Assembly (NCBI GenBank): GCA_005787645.1
Contig: SYAM01000082.1
Coordinates: forward strand, 1-38,902
Source of the DNA: Actinomycetota bacterium
GTDB lineage: Bacteria > Actinomycetota > Actinomycetes > Nanopelagicales > Nanopelagicaceae
Length of the DNA: 38,902 nucleotides
Direction of reading: 5' to 3'
Under the pieces are notes generated by a model. It saw only the letters and a program-made list of their open reading frames with translations. It did not search any database and had not been told where the DNA came from. Position numbers and translations under genes: made by a program. Shown piece by piece: positions 19,068-31,346 of this stretch; positions within the stretch are counted from its first letter, which is position 1; the number at the start of each line of letters is the position of its first letter.

Positions 19068-20522
19068 CTACACCATTAATGGGCGAGCAGTGGGCTCGAT
19101 CGGTGCCGGAAGTTGAGTTCTTCCCATCAGATAGCGATCTGCTCCAGCGGCAGCAGAGCGACCCTCTGCAATCGCCCACACGATGAGCGACTGGCCCCGA
19201 CCTGCGTCGCCGGCTACGAATACCCCTGGAACGGTGCTCTGATAGCTCTCATCTCGAGCAATATTGCCTCGAGAATCCAGTTCTACTCCCAATTGCGAAA
19301 TCAGAGGTGACTTCTCTACTCCCGTAAAGCCCATCGCCAAGAAGACAAAGTCCGCTGGGATCTCACGCTCGCTTCCGGGAACTTTTTCAAATTTACCATT
19401 GACGAATTGGGTCTCTATCAGCTTGAGCGCCTTCAGGTTGCCGGCGCCATCACCGATGAATTCTTCAGTGGAGACAGAGTACATACGCTCCCCCGCTTCC
19501 TCATGTGCGCTCGATACTCGATAGATCATCGGATAGGTCGGCCAGGGCGCAGACGAAGGGCGTTCGTTGCTTGGTCGCGGCATGATCTCGAGTTGAGTAA
19601 TGGATGCTGCACCTTGACGTATTGCAGTTCCTAGACAATCGGCGCCGGTATCACCCCCACCAAGGATCACCACATCTTTGCCTCTCACATTTATTAGGGG
19701 TGCGGTGATTTCACCTAAGCCCTGTTTATTGCCCCAAGGGAGATATTCCATCGCTTGATATATCCCACGAAGTTCTCGCCCAGGTACTGGAAGATCTCGC
19801 CACTGCGTAGCACCAATTGCAAGGACCACTGCGTCATAGCGAGTACGTAACTGCTCACCGGTAATCTCTTCACCAACATTTACTCCAGCACGAAAGCGAG
19901 TGCCTTCAGCCTTCATTTGATCGAGACGGCGATCAAGAATTGATTTCTCCATCTTGAATTCGGGGATACCGTAACGAAGTAAACCGCCAATCTTCTCGCC
20001 CCGTTCATAGACTGCAACGGTGTGACCAGCACGAGTCAATTGTTGCGCCGCAGCAAGTCCAGCAGGACCAGAACCAACCACCGCAACAGTCTTTCCTGTA
20101 AGACGATCGGGAACTAATGGCTTGACTCCGCCTACAGCAAAGGCCTCTTCAATAGTTCGAAGTTCTACTTGCTTGATAGTTACAGCATCTCTATTGATGC
20201 CGACAACGCAAGCAGTCTCGCACGGTGCAGGACATAGCCGACCAGTGAATTCGGGGAAATTGTTTGTGGCATGTAGTCGATCAATCGCCTCGCCGACTTC
20301 GCCACGCCAAATCAGGTCATTCCACTCAGGAATCAGATTTCCCAGCGGGCAGCCTTGGTGACAGAAAGGGATACCGCAATCCATGCAACGACCTGCTTGT
20401 TTCTGTAAATCTGCGAAGGGTTGATCCTCATACACTTCACGCCAATCGCGAATTCGAATATCTACCGGTCGTCGCTTAGGAGTCTCGCGCGGTACTTTCA
20501 TAAACCCTGCTGGATCAGCCAT
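19068..20522 (-). CDS. gltD: Glutamate synthase small subunit
   Basis: 484 aa; [45 protein letters not shown]. Confidence 0.97.
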   Translation of the reverse strand: MADPAGFMKVPRETPKRRPVDIRIRDWREVYEDQPFADLQKQAGRCMDCGIPFCHQGCPLGNLIPEWNDLIWRGEVGEAIDRLHATNNFPEFTGRLCPAPCETACVVGINRDAVTIKQVELRTIEEAFAVGGVKPLVPDRLTGKTVAVVGSGPAGLAAAQQLTRAGHTVAVYERGEKIGGLLRYGIPEFKMEKSILDRRLDQMKAEGTRFRAGVNVGEEITGEQLRTRYDAVVLAIGATQWRDLPVPGRELRGIYQAMEYLPWGNKQGLGEITAPLINVRGKDVVILGGGDTGADCLGTAIRQGAASITQLEIMPRPSNERPSSAPWPTYPMIYRVSSAHEEAGERMYSVSTEEFIGDGAGNLKALKLIETQFVNGKFEKVPGSEREIPADFVFLAMGFTGVEKSPLISQLGVELDSRGNIARDESYQSTVPGVFVAGDAGRGQSLIVWAIAEGRSAAAGADRYLMGRTQLPAPIEPTARPLMV

Positions 20523-23500
20523 GAGTAGCCTCCATTACGTAAGTCTCCCGAGGGAGCCCTTCTCTCTCCGCGCGCTCCATTGCCGCAAGCACTCGAGCAT
20601 AATCCCGTGGCATTACGAGCGAGAAGCGCTCAACCGATTCTTGCCAATTATTTAGAATCTCTGCGGCTACTGGTGAACCGCTCTCTGCCCCATACCGCGA
20701 GAGAATCTGGTGTAGATGGGCTTTGTCACTCTCGGTGAGAATCAAGATATCTACCATCTCGCCGTTGACATGCGCAGGATTGATATCGAGTACGAAGGCT
20801 CGCCCACCAGACATTCCTGCAGCGAAGTTCCGTCCAGTTTTGCCGAGGACTACAACAACGCCACCGGTCATGTATTCACAACCGTGGTCGCCCACTCCTT
20901 CAACTACTGCAGTCGCACCTGAGTTTCGCACGCAGAATCTCTCACCAACGATTCCTCGAATAAAAATATCGCCTGATGTGCCACCATAACCGATGACATT
21001 TCCCGCGATCACATTCTCCTGTGCAACAAATTGTGCGCGTTCATCAGGCTGAACCACGATCGTTCCACCAGAGATTCCTTTGCCGACATAGTCATTCGCA
21101 TCACCGTAAAGTCGCAAGGTCACGCCTTTGGGAATGAAGGCACCAAATGATTGACCTGCTGAACCATGGAAGGTCAGATCAATTGTTCCCGGTGGAAGTC
21201 CCTCCCCACCAAAACGTCTGGTCACTTCAGCCCCAAGCATTGTTCCAACTGTTCGATTGACATTGCGGACTTCAAGGCTTGCTCTGACAGGTTGTGCATC
21301 TTCCAATGCGCTCTGAGCTAGAGCGATGAGTTGATTGTCAAGGGCTCGATCCAAGCCGTGATCCTGCTTATGTACTGCATAACGAACACCCGGCGCTGGC
21401 GCCACCAATAATGGTGAGAGATCAAGCCCCGATGCCTTCCAGTGATCTACTGCTTTTTTCGTATCGAGTATTTCGACTTGGCCGACCGCATCTTCAATAC
21501 TTCTAAAGCCAAGTTCGGCAAGTAATTCACGTACTTCCTCTGCGATGTATTCGAAGAAAGTCTCTACAAACTCCGGTTTGCCTGAGAACTTTTCGCGTAA
21601 CAGAGGATTTTGGGTTGCCACTCCCACTGGACAGGTATCTAGATGGCATACCCGCATCATGATGCAGCCAGAGACGACTAGTGGAGCGGTGGCAAAGCCA
21701 TATTCTTCAGCGCCTAAAAGCGCTGCGATAATGACATCGCGTCCAGTCTTCAACTGACCATCGGTCTGAACCACGATTCGATCACGTAGTCGGTTGAGCA
21801 TGAGAGTCTGTTGTGTCTCCGCAAGTCCCAACTCCCATGGCGCTCCTGCGTGTTTCAGCGAAGTAAGTGGAGATGCGCCAGTACCGCCGTCATGACCGGA
21901 GATGAGCACGACATCAGCATGTGCCTTACTTACACCTGCAGCGACAGTACCCACACCCACCTCTGCGACTAACTTCACATGAATACGCGCATCCTTATTG
22001 GAATTCTTTAAATCATGGATGAGTTGAGCTAAATCCTCGATTGAATAGATGTCATGGTGAGGCGGTGGCGAAATCAAGCCAACGCCAGGAGTCGAGTGTC
22101 GAGTCTTTGCTACCCATGGATAGACCTTCTGTCCTGGGAGTTGACCGCCCTCTCCCGGTTTAGCACCTTGGGCCATCTTGATTTGAATGTCATCAGCGTT
22201 GACCAGATACTCGCTTGTCACGCCAAAGCGTCCACTAGCAACTTGTTTGATTGCTGATCGTTTGGAATCTCCATTTGCCAATGGCAGATAGCGTTCGGGA
22301 TCCTCGCCACCTTCGCCAGTGTTGGATTTACCGCCCAAACGGTTCATCGCAATAGCCAATGTCTCGTGCGCCTCTTGCGAGATCGATCCATAGGACATTG
22401 CTCCTGTAGAAAAACGTTTGACGATCTCACTTATCGGCTCAACTTCGTCGATTGAGAGTGGTTTACGTTGATCTTTTTTCAATTCAAAGAGTCCACGTAA
22501 TGTCATCAGATCTTTTGACCGATTGTTAACTTTGTCAGTGTACTTCTTAAAGATTTCGTATTGACGCGCCCTCGTCGAATGTTGGAGCAAAAAGACAGTC
22601 TCAGGATCGAATAGATGTGGTTCGCCATCTCGACGCCACTGATACTCGCCTCCTGTAGGCAACTTCTTTGTGCCAGGAATTTCGCCCCCCGGTGGATACG
22701 CGATTTGATGGCGGGCAATCGCTTCGCTTGCGATGATGTCAATCCCGATTCCACCAAGCCGTGAAGTAGTGCCAGAGAAGTACTCATCTACCACCGCTTG
22801 CGAGAGGCCAATTGCCTCGAATACCTGTGCCCCGGTGTACGAAGCAATCGTGGAAATGCCCATCTTCGACATAACCTTTAAAACGCCCTTACCTAGGGCT
22901 TTGATGAGATTGCGAACTGCTTTCTCAGGAGAGATGTTGGGGATGACACCTTGGTTGACCAAATCTTCGACGCTCTCCATAGCAAGATAAGGATTAACTG
23001 CTGCGGCGCCAAAACCTAAGAGGAGCGCAACATGATGAACTTCTCGGACATCGCCAGCCTCAACGACCAGACCTACATGGGTTCTACGTTGAGTGCGGAT
23101 CAGATGGTGGTGGATTGCTGAGATGAGTAAGAGCGATGGGATCGGCGCATTATCAGCATCGCCATCTCGATCAGAGAGCACGATTATCCGCGCCCCCTTT
23201 TCAATTGCCTGGCTCGCCTCATGACGTAATTCTTCAATTCGCGCTGCCAACCCGGCGCCACCATCGGCGACCGAGAAGAGTCCACGGAGTACGTATGGAG
23301 CGAAACCGCTCTGAGTCTTGTCGGCATTGACATGAATGATTTTTGCCAACTCGTCATTATCAATAACAGGAAAAGGCAAAAGTATTTGGCGGCAGGACTC
23401 AGGTCCCGGATCAAGAATGTTATGTTCTGGCCCAATAGTGGCAGAAAGACTCGTAACCAGCTCTTCCCGAATCGCATCAAGAGGTGGATTCGTCACCTGA

Positions 23501-25068
23501 GCAAATAATTGTGAGAAGTAATCGAATAAGAGCCGTGGTTTATTCGAGAGAGCGGCGATTGGCGAATCAGTACCCATCGAACCTAAAGGTTCCATCCCTG
23601 CCCGCGCCATTGGAGTAAGGAGAATTCTCAACTCTTCTTCGGTATACCCAAAAGCGCGTTGTCGTCGGAGCACGGATGCATGCGGATAGACGATGTGCTC
23701 TCGTGCGGGTAAATCCTCAAGTCGCACCACTCCTTGCTCTACCCACTCTGCGTAATCTGCGGCCGAGGCGAGGGAAGATTTAATTTCCTCATCTTCAATT
23801 ATTCGACCCTCTTCGATATCCACCAAGAACATTCGCCCAGGCTGTAATCGTCCTTTTCGGATTACTGAGGCGGCGGGAATATCCAATACGCCAACTTCAC
23901 TGGCTAAGACGACCAATCCCTCATCAGTTACCCAGAACCGAGAGGGGCGGAGGCCATTTCGATCGAGAACTGCGCCTACTTGATGACCATCGGTGAAAGT
24001 TACGCAGGCTGGGCCATCCCAGGGCTCTATCAGTGAGGAGTGAAAGGCATAGAAAGCCTTGCGGGTCGGATCCATTGTGGAGTTGTTCTCCCAGGCCTCT
24101 GGAATCATCATCAACATCGCATGTGGCAATGAACGTCCTGATAAATAAAGTAGCTCGAGCACTTCATCGAACGACGCCGAGTCACTACCGCCATCGGAGA
24201 TGATTGGAAATATTCGCTTGATATCTCCGGGAATGACATCACTTGCAAGTAGCGCTTCGCGAGCGCGCATCCAATTGCGATTTCCCTTCACGGTGTTGAT
24301 TTCACCGTTATGTGCGATGTAGCGATACGGATGCGCTAGCGGCCAAGAGGGAAATGTATTTGTGGAGAATCGTGAGTGCACCAATGCAAGTGGCGATGCA
24401 ACACGTTCATCTGAAAGGTCAGGAAAGAACTCCTCTAGTTGTCCAGTGGTCAACATTCCTTTGTACACGATTGTTTGTGAGGAGAGCGAAGGGAAATACA
24501 CTTCGAGCGTATGTTCTGCTCTCTTACGGAAGATGAAAAGCAATCTATCGAGAGCAATTTGGCTCTCGCCATTCTTGCCTTCAAGGAAAATCTCTTTAAA
24601 CGAAGGCATTACAGACTTGGCGGTCGCACCTAGAGAGCTCGCGTTAATTGGAAGGTCGCGCCAACCGATGATCGAAAGTCCCTCTTGGGTAGCCAGCGTA
24701 TTCATGGCACGCAGAACTTCCGCACTCTTTCTCTCGTCTGCCGGCAAGAATGCGATTCCTGTTCCATAACTTCCTGCAGGTGGAAGTGGGAAGTCCACGA
24801 CCTCTCGGAAGAATTGGTCGGGAATGCGAATGAGAATGCCAGCGCCATCTCCGCTATCAGGTTCAGCACCTGAAGCGCCGCGATGTTCCATATTGCGAAG
24901 TGCGGTCAATCCCAGCGCGACGATGTCATGGCGCGCTTGGCCAGTGAGGGTAGCGACCATGGCGACGCCACAGGCATCCTTTTCAAATTCGGAGTTGTAG
25001 AGTCCAACTCCGCGAGAACGCACCGGTGCAGCCTGGTCTGGAAAGGCTGAAAAATGAGAAATGGCCAT
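20515..25068 (-). CDS. gltB: Glutamate synthase large subunit
   Basis: 1517 aa; N-terminal glutaminase [13 protein letters not shown]/Fe-S domain [31 protein letters not shown] at 25075-25081. Confidence 0.98.
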   Translation of the reverse strand: MAISHFSAFPDQAAPVRSRGVGLYNSEFEKDACGVAMVATLTGQARHDIVALGLTALRNMEHRGASGAEPDSGDGAGILIRIPDQFFREVVDFPLPPAGSYGTGIAFLPADERKSAEVLRAMNTLATQEGLSIIGWRDLPINASSLGATAKSVMPSFKEIFLEGKNGESQIALDRLLFIFRKRAEHTLEVYFPSLSSQTIVYKGMLTTGQLEEFFPDLSDERVASPLALVHSRFSTNTFPSWPLAHPYRYIAHNGEINTVKGNRNWMRAREALLASDVIPGDIKRIFPIISDGGSDSASFDEVLELLYLSGRSLPHAMLMMIPEAWENNSTMDPTRKAFYAFHSSLIEPWDGPACVTFTDGHQVGAVLDRNGLRPSRFWVTDEGLVVLASEVGVLDIPAASVIRKGRLQPGRMFLVDIEEGRIIEDEEIKSSLASAADYAEWVEQGVVRLEDLPAREHIVYPHASVLRRQRAFGYTEEELRILLTPMARAGMEPLGSMGTDSPIAALSNKPRLLFDYFSQLFAQVTNPPLDAIREELVTSLSATIGPEHNILDPGPESCRQILLPFPVIDNDELAKIIHVNADKTQSGFAPYVLRGLFSVADGGAGLAARIEELRHEASQAIEKGARIIVLSDRDGDADNAPIPSLLLISAIHHHLIRTQRRTHVGLVVEAGDVREVHHVALLLGFGAAAVNPYLAMESVEDLVNQGVIPNISPEKAVRNLIKALGKGVLKVMSKMGISTIASYTGAQVFEAIGLSQAVVDEYFSGTTSRLGGIGIDIIASEAIARHQIAYPPGGEIPGTKKLPTGGEYQWRRDGEPHLFDPETVFLLQHSTRARQYEIFKKYTDKVNNRSKDLMTLRGLFELKKDQRKPLSIDEVEPISEIVKRFSTGAMSYGSISQEAHETLAIAMNRLGGKSNTGEGGEDPERYLPLANGDSKRSAIKQVASGRFGVTSEYLVNADDIQIKMAQGAKPGEGGQLPGQKVYPWVAKTRHSTPGVGLISPPPHHDIYSIEDLAQLIHDLKNSNKDARIHVKLVAEVGVGTVAAGVSKAHADVVLISGHDGGTGASPLTSLKHAGAPWELGLAETQQTLMLNRLRDRIVVQTDGQLKTGRDVIIAALLGAEEYGFATAPLVVSGCIMMRVCHLDTCPVGVATQNPLLREKFSGKPEFVETFFEYIAEEVRELLAELGFRSIEDAVGQVEILDTKKAVDHWKASGLDLSPLLVAPAPGVRYAVHKQDHGLDRALDNQLIALAQSALEDAQPVRASLEVRNVNRTVGTMLGAEVTRRFGGEGLPPGTIDLTFHGSAGQSFGAFIPKGVTLRLYGDANDYVGKGISGGTIVVQPDERAQFVAQENVIAGNVIGYGGTSGDIFIRGIVGERFCVRNSGATAVVEGVGDHGCEYMTGGVVVVLGKTGRNFAAGMSGGRAFVLDINPAHVNGEMVDILILTESDKAHLHQILSRYGAESGSPVAAEILNNWQESVERFSLVMPRDYARVLAAMERAEREGLPRETYVMEATHG

Positions 25069-25134
25069 GGATATCCCTCCTGATGGGACGCCTTTGGCCC
25101 GGATGTGCTAAACGAACAACCCTAATACTAGCGT

Positions 25135-25845
25135 CTAGATCCCGCTTATGTGCACCAGAGCGCCAATGCCGGCTGTGACCGCCATTGCCAGGCTCCCGCC
25201 GATCATGATTCTCATTGTGGCGGAAATTGGGTTAGTCCCGGAAATCCTCGCCCCCGTTACTCCAGCCAGAGCAAGACCGAGGATGGTGATCGTCACGATA
25301 CTCACCCCTTGATTGATGAGCGTAGGAATGAAGACTCCGATTAGCGGAATCAATCCCCCAAGGGTGAATGCCGCCGCAGATGCAACTGCTGCCTGAATCG
25401 GTCTGGCCTTGGTGAGATCATGCTGACCTAATTCATCGCGAAGATGAGCCTCTAGCGCATTGTGTTTATGGAGCGCCTGCGCAACCTGGAGCGATAAATC
25501 GCGAGGGATACCCCGATCTTCATAGATTTTCGCAAGTTCTAGTAACTCTCCTTCAGGATCGAGTTCTAAGTGAGCCCTCTCAATCTCCCGGTCGGCTCTT
25601 TCGATATCAGTCTGGGAGCTAACTGACACATATTCGCCAACTGCCATCGACAGCGCTCCTGCCGCAATTCCAGCAAGCCCAGCAGTTACTACAGTTGCAG
25701 TACTTGTCTGTGCGGCAACAAATCCAAGCATTAGTGAAGCGTTCGAGACTAAACCATCGTTGACACCCAGTACCGCAGCCCGTAACCACCCCGCGCGATG
25801 AGTTCGATGCTCGAGATTACGTTGATAGACCTTTTCTAATGACAC
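25135..25845 (-). CDS. VIT1/CCC1-family (iron/manganese) membrane protein
   Basis: HRAGWLRAAVLGVNDGLVSNASLMLGF signature and C-terminal TM segments. A GTG start at 25845 (VSLEKVYQRNLEHRTHRAGWLRA) is preferred over ORF start 25908, which overlaps lgt. Confidence 0.85.
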   Translation of the reverse strand: MSLEKVYQRNLEHRTHRAGWLRAAVLGVNDGLVSNASLMLGFVAAQTSTATVVTAGLAGIAAGALSMAVGEYVSVSSQTDIERADREIERAHLELDPEGELLELAKIYEDRGIPRDLSLQVAQALHKHNALEAHLRDELGQHDLTKARPIQAAVASAAAFTLGGLIPLIGVFIPTLINQGVSIVTITILGLALAGVTGARISGTNPISATMRIMIGGSLAMAVTAGIGALVHISGI

Positions 25846-25855
25846 AGAGAGAAGT

Positions 25856-26686
25856 TTAGCGCGCTCCACGCCGATTTCGACGACCAAAACTGGCGAATGC
25901 GGCGACAACGAAGGCGCAGAGGCTTACCCATACGTTAAACCGAAGGGAGAAGATTTCCGCACTGGTATCGATTCGCAAGTTCTCGATCCAGAAGCGACCA
26001 AATGAATAGCTCGCTACATAAAGGAGAAAGAGGCCGCCACTTCGTAAGAGCCCTCTACGCGCTACTCCGATTAATATGAGGGCCACGACCCCGCACCAGA
26101 GCGATTCATAGAGAAATGTGGGATGGAAAGTTTCGAAATCGGCAAAACCATTTGGTCTTTTATTCGCTGGCACTTGTAGCGCCCAAGGCAAAGTACTGGG
26201 TCTGCCAAATAACTCCACGTTGAACCAATTGCCCCACCGACCAATTGCTTGCGCAATGACTATCCCTGGAGCGAGCGCATCCATGAACACTGCAAAAGAT
26301 GGCAAAGCCTGTAGTTCTACCCCGTGAAGTGAACCTTTTCGCAGAAGTAGTCGATAACGAAGATACGCCCCCGCTACACCTAGACCAATTGCACCCCAAA
26401 TTCCCAAGCCGCCACGCCAAATTGCGATGGCATCAAAAAAGGTTCGCTCGCTATTCCACGATGTAGCAAGGTGATAAAGGCGGCCACCCACGATTCCAGA
26501 GGGCACAGCCCAATATGCAACATCTGTTACAACTCCTGGTAAACCACCGAGTGCTATAAAACGTCGTTCACCCCACCAAACGGCAACAATGACTCCGGCA
26601 ATGATGCAGAGCGCGTAAAAGTGGATTGTTAATGGACCAAGAGTCAACGCACTTAGTGAAGGTGAAGGAAATGACGCCACCTTCAT
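25856..26686 (-). CDS. lgt: Prolipoprotein diacylglyceryl transferase
   Basis: 276 aa; Lgt signature GRWGNWFNVELFGRPSTLPWAL, multiple TM. Confidence 0.96.
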   Translation of the reverse strand: MKVASFPSPSLSALTLGPLTIHFYALCIIAGVIVAVWWGERRFIALGGLPGVVTDVAYWAVPSGIVGGRLYHLATSWNSERTFFDAIAIWRGGLGIWGAIGLGVAGAYLRYRLLLRKGSLHGVELQALPSFAVFMDALAPGIVIAQAIGRWGNWFNVELFGRPSTLPWALQVPANKRPNGFADFETFHPTFLYESLWCGVVALILIGVARRGLLRSGGLFLLYVASYSFGRFWIENLRIDTSAEIFSLRFNVWVSLCAFVVAAFASFGRRNRRGAR

Positions 26687-26693
26687 CAGGTTG

Positions 26694-27404
26694 TTAGTTA
26701 ATTCCGTACTTGACTAGTTGTGCGTTAAAGCCTTCAGGGGTGTAGTAGTTGATCCCTTGCTGATCGCTCTCGATGATATTGCCATCGATAACCACCGTTG
26801 GAGTTCCGTTGATATTTGCCTCGCCGCCTGCAGCAGAGACGTTAGTCAACCACTTACGATATTTATCGGTATTGAGGCAAGCAGCGAATTTCGTCTCATC
26901 AAGTCCCATCGCTGTGGCCATCGAGATGATGTATGGCTTATCCCACGTACCCGAACCCTCTTGCTCTTGGTTGTCATAGAGGAACTTACTATATTCGCGG
27001 AACTTACCTTGATCAGCGGCACAACCACCACCCATTCCTGCTACCACTGATTCAGGGCCAAGGAACGAGAGAGTGTTGTAGACAACTTTTGCTTTACCTT
27101 GACTAATAATCTCCGCAATCTTGGCGCCATTGGTATCTTCGAAACGCTTACAACTCGGGCATTGAAAATCTTCCCAGATGTTGATTGTGGGCGACTTATC
27201 AGCATTGAACACAATGCCATATCCATCGGCAGCGCTTGCTCCCGGAGGGAGTGCGACATTTGATGCACTTCTATTACTCACGACAGTGAAGACTGCACCA
27301 ATCACTACTACGAGTGAGACCATTCCGATGACGATCCACCGAGTGATTGGATCGGGTTGATTATTTCGTCCGCCACGTTGAGGGCCACGGTTCTTGGATG
27401 CCAT
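26694..27404 (-). CDS. Membrane-anchored DsbA-family thioredoxin-fold protein
   Basis: N-terminal TM, then INIWEDFQCPSCKRFEDTNG (CxxC) and NGTPTVVIDG cis-Pro region. Confidence 0.9.
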   Translation of the reverse strand: MASKNRGPQRGGRNNQPDPITRWIVIGMVSLVVVIGAVFTVVSNRSASNVALPPGASAADGYGIVFNADKSPTINIWEDFQCPSCKRFEDTNGAKIAEIISQGKAKVVYNTLSFLGPESVVAGMGGGCAADQGKFREYSKFLYDNQEQEGSGTWDKPYIISMATAMGLDETKFAACLNTDKYRKWLTNVSAAGGEANINGTPTVVIDGNIIESDQQGINYYTPEGFNAQLVKYGIN

Positions 27405-27413
27405 GTTTTCAGC

Positions 27414-27926
27414 CTACTTCCCGCGATTATCTAGCGCAAAACGAGAACTCGGGCGGTAATAGAGGTAGAAACCGCATATCGCCAACCCAATATCTCTGAT
27501 GATTTCTTGGAGATACTTGGTCTCGCTCGGGTCGATCTCTCCCCCGCCACCAAAGCACCCACAGTCGATGCTCAAACCGCGTGCCCACGCTGAGGCAATT
27601 GCCCCAATAAAGAGCACCATAAGTAGCGCACCGACCAATCCTGAGAGTCTGGTGAATACTCCGAGAATCAAAAGCGCACCGAGCCCTACCTCAAACCACG
27701 GCAAGATGTAACCAAAGAATGAAGCAAGAGAGTTTGGCAGTAATTCATAGGCGCGCATCGCTGCTGCCGCTTTGTAAGGGGTTGGAATCTTTATCGCTCC
27801 AGCAACAAAGACCACCCCACCTAATGTCAGGCGTGCAAATAAACCGAGCCAATCCAGTAGCTCTACCCGCTTTGAGAGAAGCGGTGACTCCGATGAGACC
27901 TTTACTCCATCTACTTGATTATTCAT
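27414..27926 (-). CDS. MauE/DoxX-family redox-associated membrane protein
   Basis: 170 aa, 4 TM, SIDCGCFGGGGEID motif. Confidence 0.85.
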   Translation of the reverse strand: MNNQVDGVKVSSESPLLSKRVELLDWLGLFARLTLGGVVFVAGAIKIPTPYKAAAAMRAYELLPNSLASFFGYILPWFEVGLGALLILGVFTRLSGLVGALLMVLFIGAIASAWARGLSIDCGCFGGGGEIDPSETKYLQEIIRDIGLAICGFYLYYRPSSRFALDNRGK

Positions 27927-28771
27927 TTTACTCCTCTTGCCTCTTTCGCGCCGCTCACTCCGGGAGATTCACGATTGGCTGACCTAGTCGCCGCTGCGAG
28001 CGATAATGCAAGTTCTTCCAAGCCCACTAAACCTTTATCGAGATCTTTTCCAAGTAACTCTTTGATAAGTGCGCTACCGATAATGACACCATCAGCGTAA
28101 GTCGCAACCTCTCTCGCTTGCTCAGGGGTAGAGACTCCTAAACCCACCGCTACCGGGAGATCAGAGACTTGTCGAATGCGCGCGACCAACTCTTGCGCTG
28201 AATTCGAGACCGATGTGCGTGTTCCAGTCACGCCCATCAAACTTGCCGCATAAATAAATCCAGAGGTGATTCCCGTGACCTTTCGCAAACGATCATCAGT
28301 GGTGCTCGGGGCAACTACATATATCGTGTTGATGCCTGCTCGCGCAGCGCTCTGATTCCACGGCTGGGCCTGTTCAAACGAGAGATCAGGGGTGATAACC
28401 CCAGAACCTCCCGCTTGCGCAATCGCATGAGCGAACTTATCGACACCAAATTGCTCAATCGGATTCCAATACGTCATTACTACTGCCGCTGCACCCCGCT
28501 CGGTAGCGTGATGCAATGTTCCAAGAACATCCTTTGCTTTAACCCCATTTCGCAACGCCTGGTCGGCTGCCTCTTGAATAATTGGGCCATCCATCACAGG
28601 ATCGCTATAGGGATACCCAATCTCCACCGCATCAAATCCAGAGTCGATGAGAACATCGATTGCCCTCTTACACCCCTCAACTGTCGGAAATCCCGCTGGA
28701 ATGTACCCAATGAGTGCTGCTCGGTTCTCACCTCTTGCTTGATGGAGAACTCTTTCGAGCGAGGTCTGCAT
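27923..28771 (-). CDS. trpA: Tryptophan synthase alpha subunit
   Basis: 282 aa; ALIGYIPAGFPTVE, DAVEIGYPYSDPVMDGPIIQ. Confidence 0.97.
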   Translation of the reverse strand: MQTSLERVLHQARGENRAALIGYIPAGFPTVEGCKRAIDVLIDSGFDAVEIGYPYSDPVMDGPIIQEAADQALRNGVKAKDVLGTLHHATERGAAAVVMTYWNPIEQFGVDKFAHAIAQAGGSGVITPDLSFEQAQPWNQSAARAGINTIYVVAPSTTDDRLRKVTGITSGFIYAASLMGVTGTRTSVSNSAQELVARIRQVSDLPVAVGLGVSTPEQAREVATYADGVIIGSALIKELLGKDLDKGLVGLEELALSLAAATRSANRESPGVSGAKEARGVK

Positions 28772-28773
28772 CG

Positions 28774-29961
28774 CTAGGCCATTCCAAAATATTCAGCGGC
28801 AGTTTGTACATCTTTGTCGCCACGACCGCTGAGATTAATCAGTAGTGTCGAGTTTGGGCCCAACTCTTTCCCAAGTTTGATAGCGCCTGCAAGTGCGTGC
28901 GCAGTTTCAATGGCTGGAATTATCCCCTCAGTTCTGCAGAGAAGTGAGAATGCTTCCATCGCCTCCTTATCGGTAATTGGCCAATATTCAGCACGACCTA
29001 TGTCATAGAGATGTGCATGTTCTGGACCCACACCTGGGTAATCCAATCCCGCAGAGATCGAATGTGACTCGATGGTCTGCCCATCTTCATCTTGCAGCAT
29101 GTACGAGCGAGCGCCGTGGAGAACTCCTGGTCGGCCACCTGAGATCGCTGATGCATGGCGACCAGTTTCAAGTCCATCACCACCGGCCTCTAATCCAATG
29201 AGTCGTACGCTTTTCTCATCGATAAACGGATAGAAGATTCCAATTGCGTTGGAGCCGCCCCCGACGCACGCCAGAACTGCAGTAGGTAAAGCACCAGTCA
29301 ATTCGAGCACCTGTGCTCGCGCTTCATCACCAATGATTCGATGAAAATCTCGAACCATGACTGGGAATGGGTGTGGACCGGCGACAGTCCCCAATATGTA
29401 ATGAGTCGTCTCTACGTTAGTTACCCAATCACGCATCGCTTCATTGATCGCATCTTTTAACGTTCGCGATCCTGCAGTAACAGGTACAACAGTTGCCCCA
29501 AGCAATCGCATTCGCGCAACATTGAGCGCTTGACGCTTGGTGTCTTCTTCTCCCATGTATACAACGCACTCAAGTCCAAGAAGTGCCGCTGCAGTCGCAG
29601 AAGCTACTCCATGTTGTCCCGCACCAGTCTCAGCAATTACCCGCTTTTTGCCCATCCGTTTTGTCATGAGCGCTTGACCTAGAACATTGTTGATCTTATG
29701 AGAGCCGGTGTGGTTGAGATCCTCGCGCTTAAGCAAGATTCGCGCGCCACCGCAGTAATCGGCAAAGCGATTCGCCTCAGTAAGGATGCTAGGACGCCCT
29801 GAGTACGTTTTATGAAGATGGCTCAACTCCGCAACAAAACTTCGGTCGTTTTTCAGCTCCTGGTGCATCTTCGCTAATTCATCAAGCGCTGCGATAAGCG
29901 CCTCTGGCACGTAGCGACCACCATAAGGGCCAAAGAGGCCGGTATCTATAGTTGCAGTCAT
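28774..29961 (-). CDS. trpB: Tryptophan synthase beta subunit
   Basis: 395 aa; [24 protein letters not shown]-lysine motif, [10 protein letters not shown]. Confidence 0.98.
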   Translation of the reverse strand: MTATIDTGLFGPYGGRYVPEALIAALDELAKMHQELKNDRSFVAELSHLHKTYSGRPSILTEANRFADYCGGARILLKREDLNHTGSHKINNVLGQALMTKRMGKKRVIAETGAGQHGVASATAAALLGLECVVYMGEEDTKRQALNVARMRLLGATVVPVTAGSRTLKDAINEAMRDWVTNVETTHYILGTVAGPHPFPVMVRDFHRIIGDEARAQVLELTGALPTAVLACVGGGSNAIGIFYPFIDEKSVRLIGLEAGGDGLETGRHASAISGGRPGVLHGARSYMLQDEDGQTIESHSISAGLDYPGVGPEHAHLYDIGRAEYWPITDKEAMEAFSLLCRTEGIIPAIETAHALAGAIKLGKELGPNSTLLINLSGRGDKDVQTAAEYFGMA

Positions 29962-30785
29962 GGGCTAAGCCTACGGACTCTTGCCGCTTGCGCGCGATGT
30001 AAAAATGTTCGAATACTCTCGGCTGGATCTCCATCTTTAACCAGCGCCTCACCCACCAAGATGCCATCTGCCCCGACCGCCGCCAACGCCGCTACCTCAT
30101 CCGCGCTGCTGATCCCAGATTCAGCAATTAAAGGAACTCCGGCCTCAACCAGAGGAGCCAGCTGGGAAAAAATTCCAGAGTTGATGTCGAGCGTTTTGAG
30201 ATTTCGTGCATTGATTCCTAGTAAATCCAGAGAGAGAACTCCTTGAGCTGAGAGGCGAATCACACGAAGTAACTCATGTTCATCATGAATTTCTATCAAC
30301 GTTCTCATACCTAGTGAATGGGTGAGATTGGTGAATTCAACGAGTTGTTCATCGCTCAGCGCAGCGACAATCAAAAGAATGATATCTGCACCAAATGCTC
30401 GAGCTTCGAAAATCTGATAGTCATCGACAATAAATTCTTTACGTAGCACAGGAATAGAAACAGCGCCTCGTACAGCAGCGAGATCAGCAAGCGAGCCTTT
30501 GAAGCGACGCTCCTCTGTTAAAACACTAACGGCACACGCGCCACCCAATTCATAACTTTTGGCAAGCGCTGCAGGATCAGTAATTTGCGCAAGCGGGCCC
30601 TTGCTCGGTGACGAGCGTTTGACTTCAGCAATCACACCGAATGCGCCACCTGCAAAATACTCTCTGACGTCAAGAGCGGGGGCTGCCTCTAAAGCGCGGC
30701 TCCGCATCTGATCAAAAGTATGCTGACTTTTTCGACTGGCTAGATCCTCTTTTACTCCGACGATGATTTCGTCTAGAACGCTCAT
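29958..30785 (-). CDS. trpC: Indole-3-glycerol phosphate synthase
   Basis: 275 aa; [28 protein letters not shown]. Confidence 0.97.
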   Translation of the reverse strand: MSVLDEIIVGVKEDLASRKSQHTFDQMRSRALEAAPALDVREYFAGGAFGVIAEVKRSSPSKGPLAQITDPAALAKSYELGGACAVSVLTEERRFKGSLADLAAVRGAVSIPVLRKEFIVDDYQIFEARAFGADIILLIVAALSDEQLVEFTNLTHSLGMRTLIEIHDEHELLRVIRLSAQGVLSLDLLGINARNLKTLDINSGIFSQLAPLVEAGVPLIAESGISSADEVAALAAVGADGILVGEALVKDGDPAESIRTFLHRAQAARVRRLSP

Positions 30786-30803
30786 TTGATTAGCTAATCT
30801 CTT

Positions 30804-31007
30804 TTAATGTGATGTGTGCTTGCGGCCAAGGCCCACAGCCTTCATGACGAGGCCCACAACACCACCGAGTGCGACGATTGCAAAACCTGCAATAGCCCAT
30901 GGAATATTCGCCACAGCAATCGCGACGCCAGCCACTATCGAACCAATGATGACTATAAATGTCGTCACCCATGCTGCAGGAGTCTTTCCGTGATCGTTTA
31001 CGGACAT
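30804..31007 (-). CDS. HGxxPAAW-motif small membrane protein
   Basis: MSVNDHGKTPAAWVTTFIVIIGSIVAGVAIAVANIPWAIAGFAIVALGGVVGLVMKAVGLG: HGKTPAAW motif and two TM. The ATG at 31007 has upstream AGGGGAAA, so it is preferred over 31046. Confidence 0.85.
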   Translation of the reverse strand: MSVNDHGKTPAAWVTTFIVIIGSIVAGVAIAVANIPWAIAGFAIVALGGVVGLVMKAVGLGRKHTSH

Positions 31008-31057
31008 TGGTTTCCCCTCTTGTGATGTGCTAGCAAGGCGGCACACCCTAATTTTAT

Positions 31058-31072
31058 CGTAGTTTTACTACG
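31058..31072. other. Perfect 6-bp stem hairpin CGTAGT-TTT-ACTACG directly after the 31074 ORF stop
   Basis: Inverted repeat read directly. On the minus strand it is followed by ATAAAATT, so it may be a weak terminator or leader structure. Confidence 0.5.
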
Positions 31073-31073
31073 C

Positions 31074-31346
31074 CTACTGCTCAGTCGGGTCCTCGCCGGC
31101 AGAGAGAGCGCGCCAGGGATCCTTCTCTCGCTCGTAGCGACTGGGCAACCCAGAGCGCTTTCGTCCACCTCGCATCCGTCTCATGAAAAGAGGTGCAATC
31201 AAGGCCAGGAGTAGCGATGTAAGCGAGAGCATTAAAAGTAGTAGCGCCCATGCCTGTAGGGCTTGACTCAACGATTGCGCTGCTATCAACGCCCCAGAAG
31301 TGGAGAGAATGATGGCGACAATGAATTTCACTGAGCGCATTCTCAC
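31074..31346 (-). CDS. Small two-TM membrane protein in the trp operon (Trp-biosynthesis-associated membrane protein-like)
   Basis: 90 aa, two hydrophobic segments, position between trpE and trpC; family call rests mostly on position. Confidence 0.55.
   Translation of the reverse strand: MRMRSVKFIVAIILSTSGALIAAQSLSQALQAWALLLLMLSLTSLLLALIAPLFMRRMRGGRKRSGLPSRYEREKDPWRALSAGEDPTEQ

Noticed and set aside
25069-25134. gltB leader hairpin/riboswitch and CTAG-CGT-CTAG repeat
   Set aside because: Only short stems (TCCC/GGGA near the SD) and a 4-bp-arm repeat overlapping the VIT stop; too weak to claim.
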